Assembly: GCF_001542905.1 (NCBI RefSeq)
Contig: NZ_LOAJ01000001.1
Span: forward strand, 1,054,001-1,118,000
Length of the DNA: 64,000 nt
Direction: 5' to 3'
Source of the DNA: Halorubrum aethiopicum
Lineage (GTDB): Archaea; Halobacteriota; Halobacteria; Halobacteriales; Haloferacaceae
In this document: in pieces, positions 8,423 through 15,371 of the stretch
Layout of the letters: each line of letters opens with the position of its first letter
Position numbering within the stretch: position 1 is the stretch's first letter
Made by a program: the position numbers and the translations under genes
The notes under the pieces: generated by a model
Databases searched by the model: none
What the model was told of the DNA's origin: nothing
Seen by the model: only the letters and a program-made list of their open reading frames with translations

Positions 8423-9151
8423 ATGTCAGAACTCGTCTCTACCGGAGTCGAGGGGCTCGACTCGATCCTCACCGGCGGCATCACGGAGCAGTCGACCGTT
8501 CTGGTCTCCGGCAACCCCGGCACCGGAAAGAGCATCTTCGGGATCCAGTACCTCTACACGGGCGTCACCGACCACGACGAGCGCGGCGTGTACGTCTCCT
8601 TCGAGGAGGACGAAGCGGACATCCGCGCCGCCGCCGAGTCGGTCGGGTTCGACGACTTCGGCGAGCTGGTCGACGACGACCAGATCGTGATCCTCGACAA
8701 ACGGCAGATGCTTCGCGAGACCGACTTCTCGACGGCCGTCGACAAGCTGCTCGACACCATCGAGGGCGAGGACTTCGACCGGCTCGTGCTCGACTCGCTG
8801 TCGATGTTCCAGCTGTTCTTCGAGAACGAACAGGAGAAGCGGACGTACCTGCTCAAGTTCTCGGATATCCTCAAGGCCAACGGACTGACCTCGCTTCTCA
8901 TCAACGAGCAGGGAGCGGTGTTCCCCGACACCGAGGTCGGACTGGAGAACTTCCTCACCGACGGCAACATCTACTTCATCCAGACGCCGACGGACTCGGG
9001 AGTGAACCGCTACGTCTGGGTCGCGAAGATGCGCAAACAGGACATCGACACGGACATCTTCCCGATGGAGATCGGGCAGGGCGGGATCACGGTCCACGAG
9101 CGGGCGGGCGGCTTCTCGATGATGAGCCGGTCGGACGAGCCGTCGTTCTGA
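8423..9151 (+). CDS. RecA-superfamily (KaiC/RAD55-like) ATPase
   Basis: The protein has 242 residues. It has a single RecA/KaiC-type ATPase domain: the opening STGVEGLDSILTGGI, Walker A SGNPGTGKS (about 29-37), YVSFEE after the second strand, and a Walker B-like RLVLDSLSMF. It has one domain, unlike the double-domain cyanobacterial KaiC, and is close in size to archaeal RAD55-like signalling ATPases and to ArlH. The function is unknown; in haloarchaea such genes often accompany response regulators and motility genes, as here with the HalX regulator and the archaellum island. It ends with a Ser/Asp-rich tail. Confidence 0.85.
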   Translation: MSELVSTGVEGLDSILTGGITEQSTVLVSGNPGTGKSIFGIQYLYTGVTDHDERGVYVSFEEDEADIRAAAESVGFDDFGELVDDDQIVILDKRQMLRETDFSTAVDKLLDTIEGEDFDRLVLDSLSMFQLFFENEQEKRTYLLKFSDILKANGLTSLLINEQGAVFPDTEVGLENFLTDGNIYFIQTPTDSGVNRYVWVAKMRKQDIDTDIFPMEIGQGGITVHERAGGFSMMSRSDEPSF

Positions 9152-9250
9152 CCGGCGGCGGGGGAGCGCCGGTCCGATCGGCTTGGGACGGTTCGTGGTT
9201 CAGTCCGGTTCGCGGCTCGGTACGGTCCAAGATCCGGTCCGATCTACCCT

Positions 9251-9592
9251 TCAGTCCCCTCTCGCCGAGAGGTCGCGCCACACGTCGTCGAGGCGGTTCT
9301 TGACCGCGGAGCGCTCCTCGACCTCGACGGTAAGCCCGTCCCGGAAGTCGACGTCGACGCCGTCGACCTTCCGGCGGTACACCTTCACGCGGCGGTGTTC
9401 GTCCGAGAGCGGTCGGTCGTGAAGCTCGAGCAGGTCCGCCTCCTCCAGCTCGTTGATCCGCCGGTAACACGTCGCGATGGGCACGTCCAGCTCCTCGCTC
9501 AGGTCCTGTGCGGACTTGGCGTCGCCCGTCGCTGTCAGGATGTCCGTGTTGTACTTGTTCCCGAGCACCGTGATCAGGTCGTCCCCCACCAT
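9251..9592 (-). CDS. Winged helix-turn-helix regulator
   Basis: The protein has 113 residues with the ATG start at 9592 (an upstream TTG at 9604 is in frame but less likely). A helix-turn-helix lies at about residues 5-60: DLITVLGNKYNTDIL, SAQDLSEELDVPIATCYRRI, then a wing with RVKVYRRKV. The C-terminal segment EVEERSAVKNRLDDVWRDL looks helical and may support dimerisation. A TATA-like GATATCTTTTT lies about 30 bases upstream. It is divergent from the small membrane protein at 9808 and lies only about 750 bases before the first archaellin. Control of the membrane protein or of the archaellin genes is possible but not shown. Confidence 0.82.
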   Translation of the reverse strand: MVGDDLITVLGNKYNTDILTATGDAKSAQDLSEELDVPIATCYRRINELEEADLLELHDRPLSDEHRRVKVYRRKVDGVDVDFRDGLTVEVEERSAVKNRLDDVWRDLSARGD

Positions 9593-9807
9593 TATCGTTA
9601 TCAATTGTGAGTTTCCGACCCAAAAAGATATCGGTAGGTACTCTCGTCGCCGCCGGTGCTCGTCGAGTCGTCGACGCAGAACGGTCGGATTTGGGTGTCT
9701 GCGGTCGTGCGGTGCTCGGTCGCGATCGGGCGATCGAGATACAGGAATATTATCGGTATTGATACGCGTTACCGGAGGTTTATCGTGGCCGGACGGGCAG
9801 GCCGCGT

Positions 9808-10146
9808 ATGGACCCCATCGAAGGCCTGTATCTCGTGACGACCGTCGTGCTCGCGGGGGCGAGCGCGACGCTGTCGGCGTTCGCGGTGACGGCGTACCGC
9901 TCCTCGGGGCGGACCGCCATGGCGTACCTCGCCGTCGGGTTCGGCCTCGTCGTCGTCGCCGCGCTCGCCACGCCCCTCGCGGCGTTCCGGACCGCGTTCG
10001 CGAACCCCCGAGCCTTGCTCTTGGTCAACACCGGGCTGCTCGCCGGGTCGATGGCGCTCGTCGCGGGGAGCCTCGCGGTCTACGAGCCCGGCACGCGCGA
10101 GTTCGTGATCTCGGAGTCGGAGATGGCCGAGCTTCGAGAGCGGTGA
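9808..10146 (+). CDS. Small three-helix membrane protein, DUF7521-like
   Basis: The protein has 112 residues with hydrophobic segments at about 6-29, 38-62 and 70-92, and an acidic cytoplasmic or external tail (SESEMAELRER). The architecture matches the protein at 4315-4614, and again a winged-helix gene is the neighbour, here divergent. TTTATCG at about 9779 serves as a likely TATA element, giving a leaderless transcript. Function unknown. Confidence 0.72.
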   Translation: MDPIEGLYLVTTVVLAGASATLSAFAVTAYRSSGRTAMAYLAVGFGLVVVAALATPLAAFRTAFANPRALLLVNTGLLAGSMALVAGSLAVYEPGTREFVISESEMAELRER

Positions 10147-10179
10147 GTCGCGGATCCAGATCTGATAGTCGGTTCCCTG

Positions 10180-10196
10180 TTTCGTTCTTCTTTTCT
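10180..10196 (+). terminator. T-rich transcription terminator
   Basis: A run of thymines (TTTCGTTCTTCTTTTCT) follows 35 bases after the small membrane protein gene. Archaeal RNA polymerase terminates at such oligo-T tracts without needing a hairpin. It separates this gene from the archaellin promoter. Confidence 0.45.
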
Positions 10197-10342
10197 GTAA
10201 TTACTTATGTAATATAATCCCAAAAACCGCACGACAGCAGTTGTTTATCAGATTGAATAACCAGCCCCGTGTCTTTAATAGGTGATTCCCGCTCCGTAGC
10301 GATAACGCCCGCCGGGCGGACCGCGGGCCCACACAACAACCA
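10197..10342 (+). promoter_or_regulatory. Promoter region of archaellin pair 1, with an ATTAC-N4-GTAAT palindrome
   Basis: This stretch is strikingly AT-rich for the genome. Two TATA candidates are seen, TGTTTAT (about 10240) and TTTAATA (10274-10280); the latter would give a leader of about 40 bases before the ATG at 10343. Upstream, ATTAC (10200-10204) and GTAAT (10209-10213) form an inverted repeat with a four-base spacer, a candidate binding site for a motility regulator (inference). Confidence 0.5.
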
Positions 10343-10942
10343 ATGTTCGAAACCATACTGGACGAGGAAGAGCGCGGTCAAGTGGGGATCGGGACGCTCA
10401 TCGTGTTCATCGCGATGGTGCTGGTGGCGGCGATCGCCGCCGGCGTCCTGATCAACACCGCCGGGTTCCTCCAGACGCAGGCGGAGGCAACGGGCGAGGA
10501 GAGTACGAGCCAGGTGAGCGATCGGCTCCAGGTAGTGAGCCAATCCGGAACCTTCGACGACAGTAGTTTCACTCCTGGCCAGATCGACACGCTCCAGTTC
10601 GTTGTCGCTCAATCACCGGGGGCTACTAACGTTGATCTCTCGCAGGTCTCTGTTGAGCTCATCGGTACTGATGGTCAGGAGACGTTCGTTTTGGGAGATT
10701 CCGGAACTAATATTAACATTTTCAAGGGAGATAATACAAACGTCCTGACGGATACTAGCGATCGAGCTGAACTGACGGTCAATCTCGACGATGGAGGATC
10801 CAATCCTGATCAGATCGGTAGCGGCTACGTACTACAAGAAGGTGATTCACTCTCCGTGACGTTCACGACCGCGAGCGGTGCGACGACGACGACGGAGATC
10901 CGCGTGCCAAGTACCGTCGTCAGTGATTCCGTGAGGCTGTAA
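10343..10942 (+). CDS. arlA1: Archaellin (archaellum filament protein), pair 1 first copy
   Basis: The protein has 199 residues. The class III (prepilin-like) signal peptide ends in EERG followed by QVGIGTL; PibD-type peptidase would cut after the Gly, leaving a long hydrophobic helix (about 13-45) that forms the filament core. The rest is a beta-rich, Asp/Thr/Ser-rich outer domain. The first 54 and last ~28 residues are nearly or fully identical to the archaellin at 11847, while the middle differs and has lower GC. The stop is followed two bases later by the next archaellin start, so the pair is co-transcribed. The number in the symbol is positional. Confidence 0.95.
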   Translation: MFETILDEEERGQVGIGTLIVFIAMVLVAAIAAGVLINTAGFLQTQAEATGEESTSQVSDRLQVVSQSGTFDDSSFTPGQIDTLQFVVAQSPGATNVDLSQVSVELIGTDGQETFVLGDSGTNINIFKGDNTNVLTDTSDRAELTVNLDDGGSNPDQIGSGYVLQEGDSLSVTFTTASGATTTTEIRVPSTVVSDSVRL

Positions 10943-10988
10943 CAATGTTTGAGTTCATCACCAACCCTGAAGAGCGCGGTCAGGTGGG
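10856..10988 (+). repeat. Long exact repeat across the archaellin junction, copy 1
   Basis: Bases 10856-10988 (3' end of the first archaellin, the two-base spacer and the 5' end of the next gene) appear identical to 12369-12501. After one mismatch the identity continues through the conserved core-helix codons for about another 75 bases. Such a repeat is a substrate for homologous recombination or gene conversion between the two archaellin pairs. Confidence 0.85.
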
Positions 10989-11670
10989 TATCGGGACGCT
11001 CATCGTGTTCATCGCGATGGTGCTGGTGGCGGCGATCGCCGCTGGCGTCCTGATCAACACGGCCGGGTTCCTCCAGACGCAGGCGGAGGCAACGGGACAG
11101 GAAAGTACCGATCTCGTCTCCGAGCGGATCGACGTGACGAGCGAGGTCGGTATCGTCTCGTCGAGTAACACTAACGAACTAGCTGAGATCCGTCTGAGCG
11201 TCTCGGGTGCGCCCGGTGCTGACCAGATCGATCTGAGTGAGACGACGATTCAAGCAGTCGGTCCCAACGGACAGGCAAATCTCGTCTTTACATCCGTTGA
11301 CGCAGATGACCAAGACCTCAGTTCGGGTGATGCGGACTTCGCCTACAAAATCGAGCAAGGCGAATTCGCGGTGCTGAAAAGTGATGGTTCTATCGCTACT
11401 GACAGCGACGCAGTTCTCGGTGATCAGGACCAGTTTACCATCGTCGTGAATCCCGCAGCCCAGCCGTTCGGTTCTTTAGATGACGGTGATACTGCTTCGT
11501 CAGTGTACGGTAGTAGCCAATTCAATGCCATCGCTGGCGACCCGAGCAATATCTTTGGAGAGGGAGAAACGTCTTCGCTCACCATCGTTTCGCCGTCTTC
11601 GGCGACGACATCGGTTGAACTGACGGCACCTGATCTGTTCAACACCAACGGCGAAGCGGTTCGGCTGTAA
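10945..11670 (+). CDS. arlA2: Archaellin, pair 1 second copy
   Basis: The protein has 241 residues. It begins [12 protein letters not shown] followed by the same processing site and core helix as the preceding archaellin, but belongs to a second sub-type (N-terminus FEFITNP, C-terminus [17 protein letters not shown]). The central surface domain is unlike that of the first sub-type and is rich in Asp, Ser and Gly. Several N-x-S/T-like sites may be glycosylated, as known for haloarchaeal archaellins. Having two sub-types per transcription unit suggests a mixed filament (inference). Confidence 0.95.
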   Translation: MFEFITNPEERGQVGIGTLIVFIAMVLVAAIAAGVLINTAGFLQTQAEATGQESTDLVSERIDVTSEVGIVSSSNTNELAEIRLSVSGAPGADQIDLSETTIQAVGPNGQANLVFTSVDADDQDLSSGDADFAYKIEQGEFAVLKSDGSIATDSDAVLGDQDQFTIVVNPAAQPFGSLDDGDTASSVYGSSQFNAIAGDPSNIFGEGETSSLTIVSPSSATTSVELTAPDLFNTNGEAVRL

Positions 11671-11674
11671 CGGC

Positions 11675-11701
11675 TCTTCTTTCGACTGTCTCTTTTGTTT
11701 C
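11675..11701 (+). terminator. T-rich terminator after archaellin pair 1
   Basis: The sequence after the second archaellin contains CTTCTTTC, then CTCTTTTGTTTC, an oligo-T-rich stretch typical of archaeal termination. It supports separate transcription of the two archaellin pairs. Confidence 0.45.
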
Positions 11702-11775
11702 TAAAATCTGCCACGTTTTAGAAGCATTCTAATCGGATGGTTCTTGCTTGTTATCGATATAGATAATCTAGACCT

Positions 11776-11846
11776 ACCGCTTATATGACTGTTCATATTT
11801 CTCATGAGTACGGCCCGAGATCGGTACTCACGGGCGCAAACACACG
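11776..11846 (+). promoter_or_regulatory. Promoter of archaellin pair 2
   Basis: CTTATATGAC (11780-11789) is a good archaeal TATA box and would place the transcript start near 11815, some 30 bases before the ATG at 11847. The flanking 11740-11800 segment is AT-rich, as upstream of pair 1. Confidence 0.55.
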
Positions 11847-12455
11847 ATGTTCGAAACAATACTGGACGAGGAAGAGCGCGGTCAGGTGGGCATCGGGACG
11901 CTCATCGTGTTCATCGCGATGGTGCTGGTGGCGGCGATCGCCGCCGGCGTCCTGATCAACACTGCCGGGTTTCTTCAAACACAGGCAGAGGCAACGGGCG
12001 AAGAGAGTACAGCACAGGTGAGCGATCGGCTCCAAGTCGTGAGCCAATCCGGAACATTTGACGACGCTCTTGACCCAGGGCAGATTGTCGAGCTTGATTT
12101 CGTGCTTGCTCAGTCACCGGGTGCATCCAACGTTGATCTGAGTGAGACTTCGGTCGAACTCATCGGACAGGACGGTCAGGAGACGTTCACACTCACTACT
12201 GCTGATGATGGGACCGGTATTGACATGTTCAAAGGTGAGAACTCACCCGTCCTAACCGACAGCAGTGACCGCGCCCAAGTGACGATCGGACTTGATTCGA
12301 GTAGTACCTTGGTCGACAACAACGCAGGTAGTAGCGCCTACGTTCTTGAACAGGGTGAGTCGCTTACGGTGACGTTCACGACCGCGAGCGGTGCGACGAC
12401 GACGACGGAGATCCGCGTGCCAAGTACCGTCGTCAGTGATTCCGTGAGGCTGTAA
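11847..12455 (+). CDS. arlA3: Archaellin, pair 2 first copy
   Basis: The protein has 202 residues and is the paralogue of the archaellin at 10343: same signal (DEEERG / QVGIGTL), same core helix, and the same C-terminal segment ending [10 protein letters not shown]. The centre (about residues 72-170) has diverged by substitutions and small indels. The conserved ends and variable centre are what is expected when filament packing constrains the termini while the outer surface varies. It is followed two bases later by the fourth archaellin. Confidence 0.95.
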   Translation: MFETILDEEERGQVGIGTLIVFIAMVLVAAIAAGVLINTAGFLQTQAEATGEESTAQVSDRLQVVSQSGTFDDALDPGQIVELDFVLAQSPGASNVDLSETSVELIGQDGQETFTLTTADDGTGIDMFKGENSPVLTDSSDRAQVTIGLDSSSTLVDNNAGSSAYVLEQGESLTVTFTTASGATTTTEIRVPSTVVSDSVRL

Positions 12456-12501
12456 CAATGTTTGAGTTCATCACCAACCCTGAAGAGCGCGGTCAGGTGG
12501 G
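12369..12501 (+). repeat. Long exact repeat across the archaellin junction, copy 2
   Basis: This is the partner of the repeat at 10856-10988, lying in the same orientation about 1.5 kb away. Recombination between the copies would delete or duplicate one hybrid archaellin pair. Confidence 0.85.
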
Positions 12502-13465
12502 CATCGGGACGCTCATCGTGTTCATCGCGATGGTGCTGGTGGCGGCGATCGCCGCTGGCGTCCTGATCAACACGGCCGGATTCCTTCAGTCACAGGCGGA
12601 AGCAACGGGACAAGAAAGTACGGACCTCGTCTCCGAGCGGATCGACGTGACGAGCGAAGTCGGTATCGTGGGTAGCGAGGCCAACGGTGAGCTATCGGAG
12701 ATCCGTCTGAGTGTTTCGGGCGCACCCGGTGCCGACCAAATCGATCTAACTGAAACCACTATTCAGGCTGTCGGGCCTGGTGGGCAGGAGAATCTTGTGT
12801 TCACAAGCTCGGCTTCAAACGCAAACGAAGTAACACAGCTATCTGTTCCAGCAATATCAACAGGTGACTCCACCACTAGCGTAACTATCAATTACGACAA
12901 CATTGATGGACTCGCTTCCGGTGATTCCGATCAAGATCTGGTTGTCGAATATGACGCTGGTGGTGATGGTTCGGTAGAAGACACTACCACGGTAACGGGG
13001 ACGGCCCTTGACGGCCAAACGATTACCTTTGACTCGAGTGGTACAGGCGACAGTGAGATCAACACCGGAGGATCTCTTGCCGACGGTGACGAATTCACGT
13101 TCGACTTACAGGACACTTCCGATAGCACTGTGCTTGAAGAGAGCCCTGTCACGGCAGTTGTTGGAGGCAGTCTCGCCGAGTCTACCACTCTTGATGGCGG
13201 CAACAGTGTGGCTAACCTCGGTCCGAATGAATTCGCCGTCGGTTCTGACGGCAGCTTCGAGTCGTCGCCGGTACTTGACGATCAGAACGACTACACGATC
13301 CTGATCAATCCCGACGCCGGCGCGCTCGAAAACGATGACGACAGCCCCTTCGGTGAGGGACAGAGCGCCACCCTCGACATAGTTTCGCCCGCGGGTGCGA
13401 CAACCTCGGTCGAACTCCGCGCTCCCGACCTGTTCAACACCAACGGCGAAGCGGTCAGGCTCTAA
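12458..13465 (+). CDS. arlA4: Large archaellin with an inserted surface domain, pair 2 second copy
   Basis: The protein has 335 residues and is the paralogue of the 241-residue archaellin at 10945: the same [11 protein letters not shown] signal, and C-terminus ending [11 protein letters not shown]. Compared with that paralogue, residues about 118-255 are a different and longer segment rich in Asp, Ser, Thr and Val with alternating beta-strand patterns (for example [10 protein letters not shown] and [12 protein letters not shown]). It probably forms an extra domain on the filament surface. Its lower GC and relaxed codon use relative to flanking genes suggest either diversification or acquisition of this segment. 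Confidence 0.92.
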   Translation: MFEFITNPEERGQVGIGTLIVFIAMVLVAAIAAGVLINTAGFLQSQAEATGQESTDLVSERIDVTSEVGIVGSEANGELSEIRLSVSGAPGADQIDLTETTIQAVGPGGQENLVFTSSASNANEVTQLSVPAISTGDSTTSVTINYDNIDGLASGDSDQDLVVEYDAGGDGSVEDTTTVTGTALDGQTITFDSSGTGDSEINTGGSLADGDEFTFDLQDTSDSTVLEESPVTAVVGGSLAESTTLDGGNSVANLGPNEFAVGSDGSFESSPVLDDQNDYTILINPDAGALENDDDSPFGEGQSATLDIVSPAGATTSVELRAPDLFNTNGEAVRL

Positions 13466-13549
13466 CGAGCTTCGAACCGCCCGCTAACCACTTTCCCGGC
13501 GGCACGTCCGCCCGGAACACCTATTTTCTCGCGCGACAACGCCTACGCC

Positions 13550-14188
13550 ATGAGTGACCACGACGCACCGCCGGCCGACCCCGACGATCTCGATTTCACC
13601 GACGACGAGAACGTCGTCGAGATCGGGGAGGGCCGGTACGTCGTCGGAACCAACGGCCGGCCAAACGTCCGGCAGCGATCCGCCGAGTCGGAATCCGATC
13701 CCGGCCCGGCGGACGGCTCGGAGTTCCGGTCACCTGCGGATCCAGCGTCTCCCGCCGAGCGCGAGCCGGTCGCCGGCGGGGACGACGCGGGCGGTGTGAG
13801 CAGTGCGGGCGGCTCCACGGGCGGGGACGCGGATGTCGACCGCCAAGCCGTGAGCCGGTGGCTGGCCGAGTCCTTCGACGGCGACGGCTTCGACTACGGC
13901 GTCGACGTGACGCTCCACGCGAACGGCTCGACCGCCCGCAACCGTATGGTCTCGAACGACGTGACCGCGACGTTCGACACCACCCTCTCGTGGTTCGTCG
14001 CCAACGCCGGACCGGGAACCGACCCGGCCGAGGCGCTCGGCCTGCTGCTCGTCGCCGCCGACACGCCGATCGACCTGCCGCCGGTGGTGATCAAGCGGTT
14101 CGCGGCGAGCCAGGGTCTCTCCGCCGACGACTCCATCGGCGAGTTGATCCGGGCCGCCGAGGACGCCGGCGGCTTCCGGATCGAGTGA
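13550..14188 (+). CDS. Uncharacterised haloarchaeal protein of the archaellum region
   Basis: The protein has 212 residues and is soluble. Residues 1-100 are a disordered, acidic, Gly/Ser-rich region around a short ordered segment VVEIGEGRYVVGTNGRPN. Residues about 105-212 form a compact alpha/beta domain (AVSRWLAESFDG, FDYGVDVTLHANG, TATFDTTLSWFV, PPVVIKRFAASQGL). I recall haloarchaeal proteins of this type near archaellum genes (possibly DUF7500, unverified). TATTTTCTC at about 13520 could be its promoter. No enzyme motif or membrane segment is visible; a role in motility is suggested only by position. Confidence 0.65.
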   Translation: MSDHDAPPADPDDLDFTDDENVVEIGEGRYVVGTNGRPNVRQRSAESESDPGPADGSEFRSPADPASPAEREPVAGGDDAGGVSSAGGSTGGDADVDRQAVSRWLAESFDGDGFDYGVDVTLHANGSTARNRMVSNDVTATFDTTLSWFVANAGPGTDPAEALGLLLVAADTPIDLPPVVIKRFAASQGLSADDSIGELIRAAEDAGGFRIE

Positions 14189-14237
14189 GATCGGGCGATC
14201 AGTTGGTCGCGGTCTATTCTAACGCACTGAACACCGC

Positions 14238-14600
14238 CAAAGCCCCAGCCGTGAGGACTCGCGCGGCTCGTTGTCGTTCGAGACGGCTTCGCCGTCTCGT
14301 GATGACGAGAGAGCGAAGCTCTCTCGAACCACGGTCCTCGCTCAGTCGCTATCGCTCCTTCGCTGCGGTGCTTCCTTCGCCGTGCTTCGTCCTCACGGCA
14401 GCGAGGCGCTACGCGCCTCTGGAAGCCGGCGGCGTTGCCGCCGGCGACTGCCCCTTTGAGTCCCACCCAACCGCTCCGCACAGCACCTCACGCCTCCCCA
14501 GCCTCGTCGGCCGCCCTCCGCTTCGCTTCGGCCGGCCGACTCCCTCGCGTTCCGGTCGCGGGCCTTCGGCTCACTCCCGGGCGCAGGGCGAGAGCGAAGC
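14238..14600 (+). repeat. Structured intergenic repeat element, long form (possible non-coding RNA)
   Basis: The 478-base gap after 14188 holds no convincing gene but shares blocks with 29186-29345. Shared are CAAAGCCCCAGCCG, TGCCCCTTTGAGTCCCACCC, CCGCACAGC, CCTCCCCAGCCTCG and GCGGGCCTTCGGC. CAAAG (14238-14242) can pair with CTTTG (14454-14458). Inside this loop GCCGTGAGGAC (14249-14259) pairs with GTCCTCACGGC (14389-14399), and several short perfect hairpins are seen (GACGGC-TTC-GCCGTC, GAGAGC-GAA-GCTCTC, CCGGCGGC-GTT-GCCGCCGG). The conserved ends and paired but unrelated interior suggest an RNA structure or a mobile non-coding repeat. A TATA-like CTATTCTAA lies at 14213. Confidence 0.65.
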
Positions 14601-14666
14601 TCTCGCGTGAAGCCGGCGCGCAGCGCCGGCGACGCCAACCGCACCGCGTATCTATCTCGTCTTGAA

Positions 14667-15149
14667 CTATAGCACGAAGAACAGCACTGCGCCGAGGATC
14701 ACGAGGACCGCGTACAGCCCCGCCATCGCCTCGCGCTTGAACGTCCCGCCGACCGGCAGCCCGAGCAGCCGCCGGGTCGGCGGGAGGATCGCGATCCCGC
14801 CCAGAAGCAGGAACCACGCGCCGGGGTTCGTGATCTGCGTGAGCGCGATCACGATCGTCGCGTATCCGAGCACGTAGCTCCCGCGCCGCCACAGCTGCTC
14901 GCGCTCGGTGAGCTCCTCGGCCGCGACGCCGAAGACGTCGGCCGCGGTGACGTCGCCGCTTCCACCCCCGCCGGCTCCGCCAGTACCACTTCCCTTGCCC
15001 GACTCCGCGGCCATCTGCTTCGCCTGCCGCTTTACGTACTGGTCGAGCTCCTCGGCGGCCTCCTCGTTCTGCGGCGCGCCGCACTGCGAGCAGAACCGGG
15101 CGGAGTCGTCGATCGACGCTTCACAGCGGGGACAGGACTTCATCCTCAT
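14667..15149 (-). CDS. Zinc-ribbon membrane protein
   Basis: The protein has 160 residues. A zinc ribbon at the N-terminus (CPRC at 6-9, CSQC at 20-23) is followed by a charged/Gly-rich linker and, from about residue 88, three hydrophobic segments (YATIVIALTQI, WFLLLGGIAIL, AGLYAVLVILGAVLFFVL). Proteins with this zinc-ribbon plus helices plan are frequent in haloarchaea and their function is unknown. The start is either of the ATG codons at 15149 or 15143. It is transcribed against its neighbours, with the repeat element downstream of it. Confidence 0.75.
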   Translation of the reverse strand: MRMKSCPRCEASIDDSARFCSQCGAPQNEEAAEELDQYVKRQAKQMAAESGKGSGTGGAGGGGSGDVTAADVFGVAAEELTEREQLWRRGSYVLGYATIVIALTQITNPGAWFLLLGGIAILPPTRRLLGLPVGGTFKREAMAGLYAVLVILGAVLFFVL

Positions 15150-15371
15150 CGGAACGGCACCGCGGTCGGGCTTAACTCTTCGGTCCGTATCGCGGATCGA
15201 CTACGATCTCGTTTCGTTCATTTGGGTCTTCGACCCCTCTATCGACGGTACACGACCGATCCGATAGTTTTCCGATCTGATAATCAGGGGGGCACGTTTT
15301 AGTCGGCACGCGGTCGAGTCGTCTCCATCGACTGGCGGCCCGCCGTCCGGCCGGCCGCGCGGACCACGCTA

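Noticed and set aside
14238-14600. CRISPR array
   Set aside because: The hairpins are not identical direct repeats and there are no regular spacers; no cas genes are present in the window.
14393-14644. Small open frames within the long repeat element
   Set aside because: They consist of Arg/Ala/Ser-rich strings produced by hairpin sequence, have no start signals and are not shared by the second copy of the element.
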